Below are positions 61,637-64,000 of a DNA stretch of 64,000 nucleotides, piece by piece. Both the position numbers and the translations under genes were made by a program. The notes beneath the pieces were generated by a model. It did not search any database, had not been told where the DNA came from, and worked only from the letters and a program-made list of their open reading frames with translations. The stretch's first letter is position 1. Each line of letters starts with the position of its first letter. Source of the DNA: Frigoribacterium sp. JB110 (GTDB lineage: Bacteria > Actinomycetota > Actinomycetes > Actinomycetales > Microbacteriaceae); the NCBI RefSeq assembly GCF_900163665.1, contig NZ_FUIA01000015.1, forward strand, positions 1 to 64,000. Direction: 5' to 3'.

Positions 61637-61717
61637 CTGGGCGCAGATCGCGTCGGCGATGGTGCGCGGCGCGGCGATATCCACCGCGCCCGCGCGCAAT
61701 GCCTCGAAGGATCCTAC

Positions 61718-63307
61718 GTGTCGAAGCCCGTCGTCCTGATCGCCGAACAGCTCTCGCCCGCCACCGTCGACGCCCTCGGGCCCGACTTCGACATCCGACA
61801 GATCGACGGAACCGATCGGCCCGCGCTGTTCGACGCGCTGGCAGAGGCGAACGCGGTCCTGGTCCGCTCGGCGACCAAGATGGACGCGGAAGCGATCTCG
61901 TACGCACCGAAGCTCAAGGTGATCGCCCGTGCCGGCGTCGGCCTCGACAACGTCGACATCAAGGCGGCGACGACTGCCGGCGTCATGGTCGTGAACGCGC
62001 CGACCTCGAACATCATCTCCGCGGCCGAGCTCACCTGCGGCCACATCCTCAGCCTTGCGCGCCGCATCCCGGCGGCACGCGCGTCGCTCGGGGCAGGCGA
62101 GTGGAAGCGGAGCAGCTTCAGCGGCGTCGAGCTGTACGAGAAGACCCTCGGCGTCGTCGGGCTCGGTCGCATCGGCGCGCTCGTCGCCGCACGCATGCAG
62201 GGGTTCGGTATGCGCGTCGTGGCATACGACCCCTACGTCACCAGCACCCGCGCACAGCAGCTGGGAGTCGAGCTGCTCAGCCTCGATGAGCTGGTGAAGC
62301 AGGTCGACTTCCTCACGATCCACATGCCGAAGACCCCCGAGACGACGGGGATGATCGGCGAGGCGGAGCTGAAGGCTATGAAGCCGAGCGCATACGTCGT
62401 CAACGTCGCCCGCGGCGGGCTGATCGACGAAGAAGCTCTCGCGGCCGCTCTCACGGCGGGCGAGATCGCCGGCGCTGGCCTCGACGTGTTCACCACGGAG
62501 CCCCCCGCCGACGCGTCGCTGACGGGGCTGAGCAGCGTCGTCGTGACGCCGCACCTCGGCGCGTCGACGAGCGAGGCACAGGAGAAGGCCGGCGTCTCGG
62601 TCGCGAAGTCGGTCAAGCTCGCCCTCGAAGGCGACCTGGTTCCGGATGCAGTCAACGTCGCCGGCGGGGCCATCGACCCCTTCGTGCGGCCCGGCATCGA
62701 TCTCGTGGAGAAGCTCGGACAGGTGTTCGGCGGCCTCGCCGTCGGCGGCCTGCAGTCGCTCGACGTGGAGGTGCGCGGCGAGCTGGCGGCCTACGACGTG
62801 AGCGTCTACCGCTTGGCTGCGCTGAAGGGCATCCTGCGCAACGTGGTCAGTGAGTCGGTGTCGTACGTGAATGCGCCGGTGATCGCCGAACAGCGCGGCA
62901 TCGAGACCCGGATGATCGTGGAGGCCGACAGCCCCGAGTACCGCAACGTCACCATCCTGCGCGGCACGCTCTCCGACGGGTCGACCCTTGAGGTCGCGGG
63001 CACGCTCGCCGGCACCCGCATGGTGCAGAAGCTCGTGCGGATCAACCACTACGAGATCGAGGTTCCCCTCGAGCGGCACCACGTCGTCATCCGGTACGAA
63101 GACGGCCCAGGCATCGTCGCCGTGTACGGCAAGAAGCTCGGCGACGCAGGCATCAACATCGAGGGGATGCAGGTCGCGCGCGAGGTCGACGGCCAGGCGA
63201 TCGCCGTGATCACGGTGAACGCCCGTGTGCCGGATGAGGTGCTCGATGACCTCGGCACCGCGATCGGCGCGTCGCTCGTGCGTCAGATCGAGCTCGCCGA
63301 AGACTGA
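61718..63307 (+). CDS. serA: D-3-phosphoglycerate dehydrogenase
   Basis: First step of serine synthesis, NAD-dependent oxidation of 3-phosphoglycerate. 529 residues, the long type: substrate domain, NAD-binding fold with [15 protein letters not shown], catalytic [14 protein letters not shown] and [12 protein letters not shown], an intervening ASB domain and a C-terminal ACT domain ([20 protein letters not shown]) for serine feedback. GTG start at 61718. It precedes leuB, in an amino acid synthesis neighbourhood. Confidence 0.95.
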   Translation: MSKPVVLIAEQLSPATVDALGPDFDIRQIDGTDRPALFDALAEANAVLVRSATKMDAEAISYAPKLKVIARAGVGLDNVDIKAATTAGVMVVNAPTSNIISAAELTCGHILSLARRIPAARASLGAGEWKRSSFSGVELYEKTLGVVGLGRIGALVAARMQGFGMRVVAYDPYVTSTRAQQLGVELLSLDELVKQVDFLTIHMPKTPETTGMIGEAELKAMKPSAYVVNVARGGLIDEEALAAALTAGEIAGAGLDVFTTEPPADASLTGLSSVVVTPHLGASTSEAQEKAGVSVAKSVKLALEGDLVPDAVNVAGGAIDPFVRPGIDLVEKLGQVFGGLAVGGLQSLDVEVRGELAAYDVSVYRLAALKGILRNVVSESVSYVNAPVIAEQRGIETRMIVEADSPEYRNVTILRGTLSDGSTLEVAGTLAGTRMVQKLVRINHYEIEVPLERHHVVIRYEDGPGIVAVYGKKLGDAGINIEGMQVAREVDGQAIAVITVNARVPDEVLDDLGTAIGASLVRQIELAED

Positions 63308-63326
63308 GGCGCGCCCCAGACCGATC

Positions 63327-63367
63327 ATCGCGCCCCGGCCACCGCAGACCGCGGTCCGGGGCGCGAT
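63327..63367 (+). terminator. Hairpin between serA and leuB
   Basis: ATCGCGCCCCGG (63327-63338) and CCGGGGCGCGAT (63356-63367) form a 12-pair stem with an inner ACCGC/GCGGT pair. It lacks a clear T run, so it may be a weak terminator or an mRNA-stability element. Confidence 0.55.
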
Positions 63368-63444
63368 GCCGTGACCGCGGCGGCTACGCTGATGGGAAGT
63401 CCACGGGCGCAACAGCCCGTGAGGGAACGACGAGAAGGAGAGCG

Positions 63445-64000
63445 ATGTCGCGCGTCGTGAAATTGGCAGTCATCCCCGGCGACGGGATCGGCCCCGAGGT
63501 TGTTGCCGAGGCAGAGAAAGTGCTCGATGCGGCGACCGCCGGCACGGAGGTGCGCTTCGACAGAACACGCTTCTCGCTGGGCGCGCAGCGCTTCCTCGAT
63601 ACCGGCGACACCCTCACGGACGACGACCTCGACGCCATCCGCGCTCACGATGCGATCCTGCTGGGCGCCGTCGGCGGGCAGCCGGGCGACCCACGCCTGC
63701 GCGACGCCAACATCGAGCGCGGGCTGCTGTTGAAGCTGCGGTTCTCGCTCGACCACTACGTGAACCTGCGTCCGTCGAAGCTGCACCCCGGTCAGGCGGG
63801 TCCGCTCGCCGATCCGGGCGAGATCGACTTCGTCGTGGTGCGCGAGGGGACGGAGGGGCCATATGTCGGCAACGGCGGCTCCATCCGGCAGGGCACTGCG
63901 CACGAGGTCGCGAACGAGACGAGTGTGAACACCGCGTTCGGCGTCGAGCGGGTCGTGCGCTACGCGTTCCAGACCGCACGCAAGCGCCGCAACAAGCTGA
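63445..64000 (+). CDS. leuB: 3-isopropylmalate dehydrogenase, 5' part
   Basis: Third step of leucine synthesis. The window ends after about 185 residues, all in frame. The N-terminus has [15 protein letters not shown], then [11 protein letters not shown] and [18 protein letters not shown], and [15 protein letters not shown], as expected for the decarboxylating dehydrogenase family. A strong site (GAAGGAGAG) precedes the ATG. The rest lies beyond the window. Confidence 0.95.
   Translation, partial: MSRVVKLAVIPGDGIGPEVVAEAEKVLDAATAGTEVRFDRTRFSLGAQRFLDTGDTLTDDDLDAIRAHDAILLGAVGGQPGDPRLRDANIERGLLLKLRFSLDHYVNLRPSKLHPGQAGPLADPGEIDFVVVREGTEGPYVGNGGSIRQGTAHEVANETSVNTAFGVERVVRYAFQTARKRRNKL

Noticed and set aside
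1..64000. CRISPR arrays, tRNA or rRNA genes, insertion sequences
   Set aside because: No regular repeat-spacer pattern, cloverleaf-like gene or transposase was found by reading both strands. Short tRNA genes could still be missed without a covariance search.

Overview
The window reads as a high-GC actinobacterium, most likely Microbacteriaceae (Microbacterium-like). This is inferred from the ctaE-qcrC-qcrA-qcrB respiratory block divergent from trpD, the Tad/Flp pilus genes, the stand-alone 5'-3' exonuclease, the serA-leuB order and the strong codon bias. No taxonomic search was run.

Positions 1 to about 45337 look like the right-hand part of an integrative and conjugative element (ICE) whose left end lies outside the window. 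At its right edge a large serine recombinase (43787-45289, minus) faces the 3' part of a tadA/cpaF pilus ATPase gene. That gene resumes exactly at the Walker A Lys-Thr codons (45335), so the element sits in the Walker A motif of tadA. Cargo comes first: a NarL-type two-component system with a BcrA/LanFEG-like ABC exporter and a 29-residue membrane peptide (179-4462); a frameshifted AraC regulator (4816-5662); a DprA-like protein and an AlbA/Schlafen-type protein (6266-8567). A MobF relaxase-helicase (8581-12132, minus) follows, then a solitary C5 DNA methyltransferase that has a second well-formed ORF, with its own ribosome binding site, inside it (12804-13295).

Positions 13503-25768 form an iron/siderophore acquisition island: a tandem double AraC regulator, a DtxR-type iron box, a siderophore-interacting flavoreductase fused to a methyltransferase-like domain, a FecBCDE-type importer, a heterodimeric exporter-fold ABC pair with complementary degenerate ATP sites, and a second AraC regulator with a cysteine-rich tail. 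No siderophore biosynthesis genes are present, which suggests uptake of siderophores made by others.

Positions 26009-43758 are one mostly co-directional maintenance and transfer operon: ArdC-like antirestriction protein, prim-pol, DUF2637 membrane protein, ParB-like protein, type IV secretion parts (VirB8-like candidate, cell-wall hydrolase, two pilin-like DUF6112-type paralogues, TrbL/VirB6, SCO6880-like protein, VirB4-type ATPase), the VirD4 coupling protein and an SSB-like protein. A lone alpha/beta hydrolase on the opposite strand separates the two pilin-like paralogues.

From 45335 onward is chromosome: the disrupted Tad locus (tadA 3' part, tadB, tadC, flp, TadE/G-like genes), an MFS transporter, prfB, the cytochrome bc1-aa3 genes, trpD, a second MFS transporter, an exonuclease, a FUSC exporter, two small membrane proteins, serA and the start of leuB. 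No rRNA, tRNA, CRISPR array or insertion-sequence transposase was recognised.
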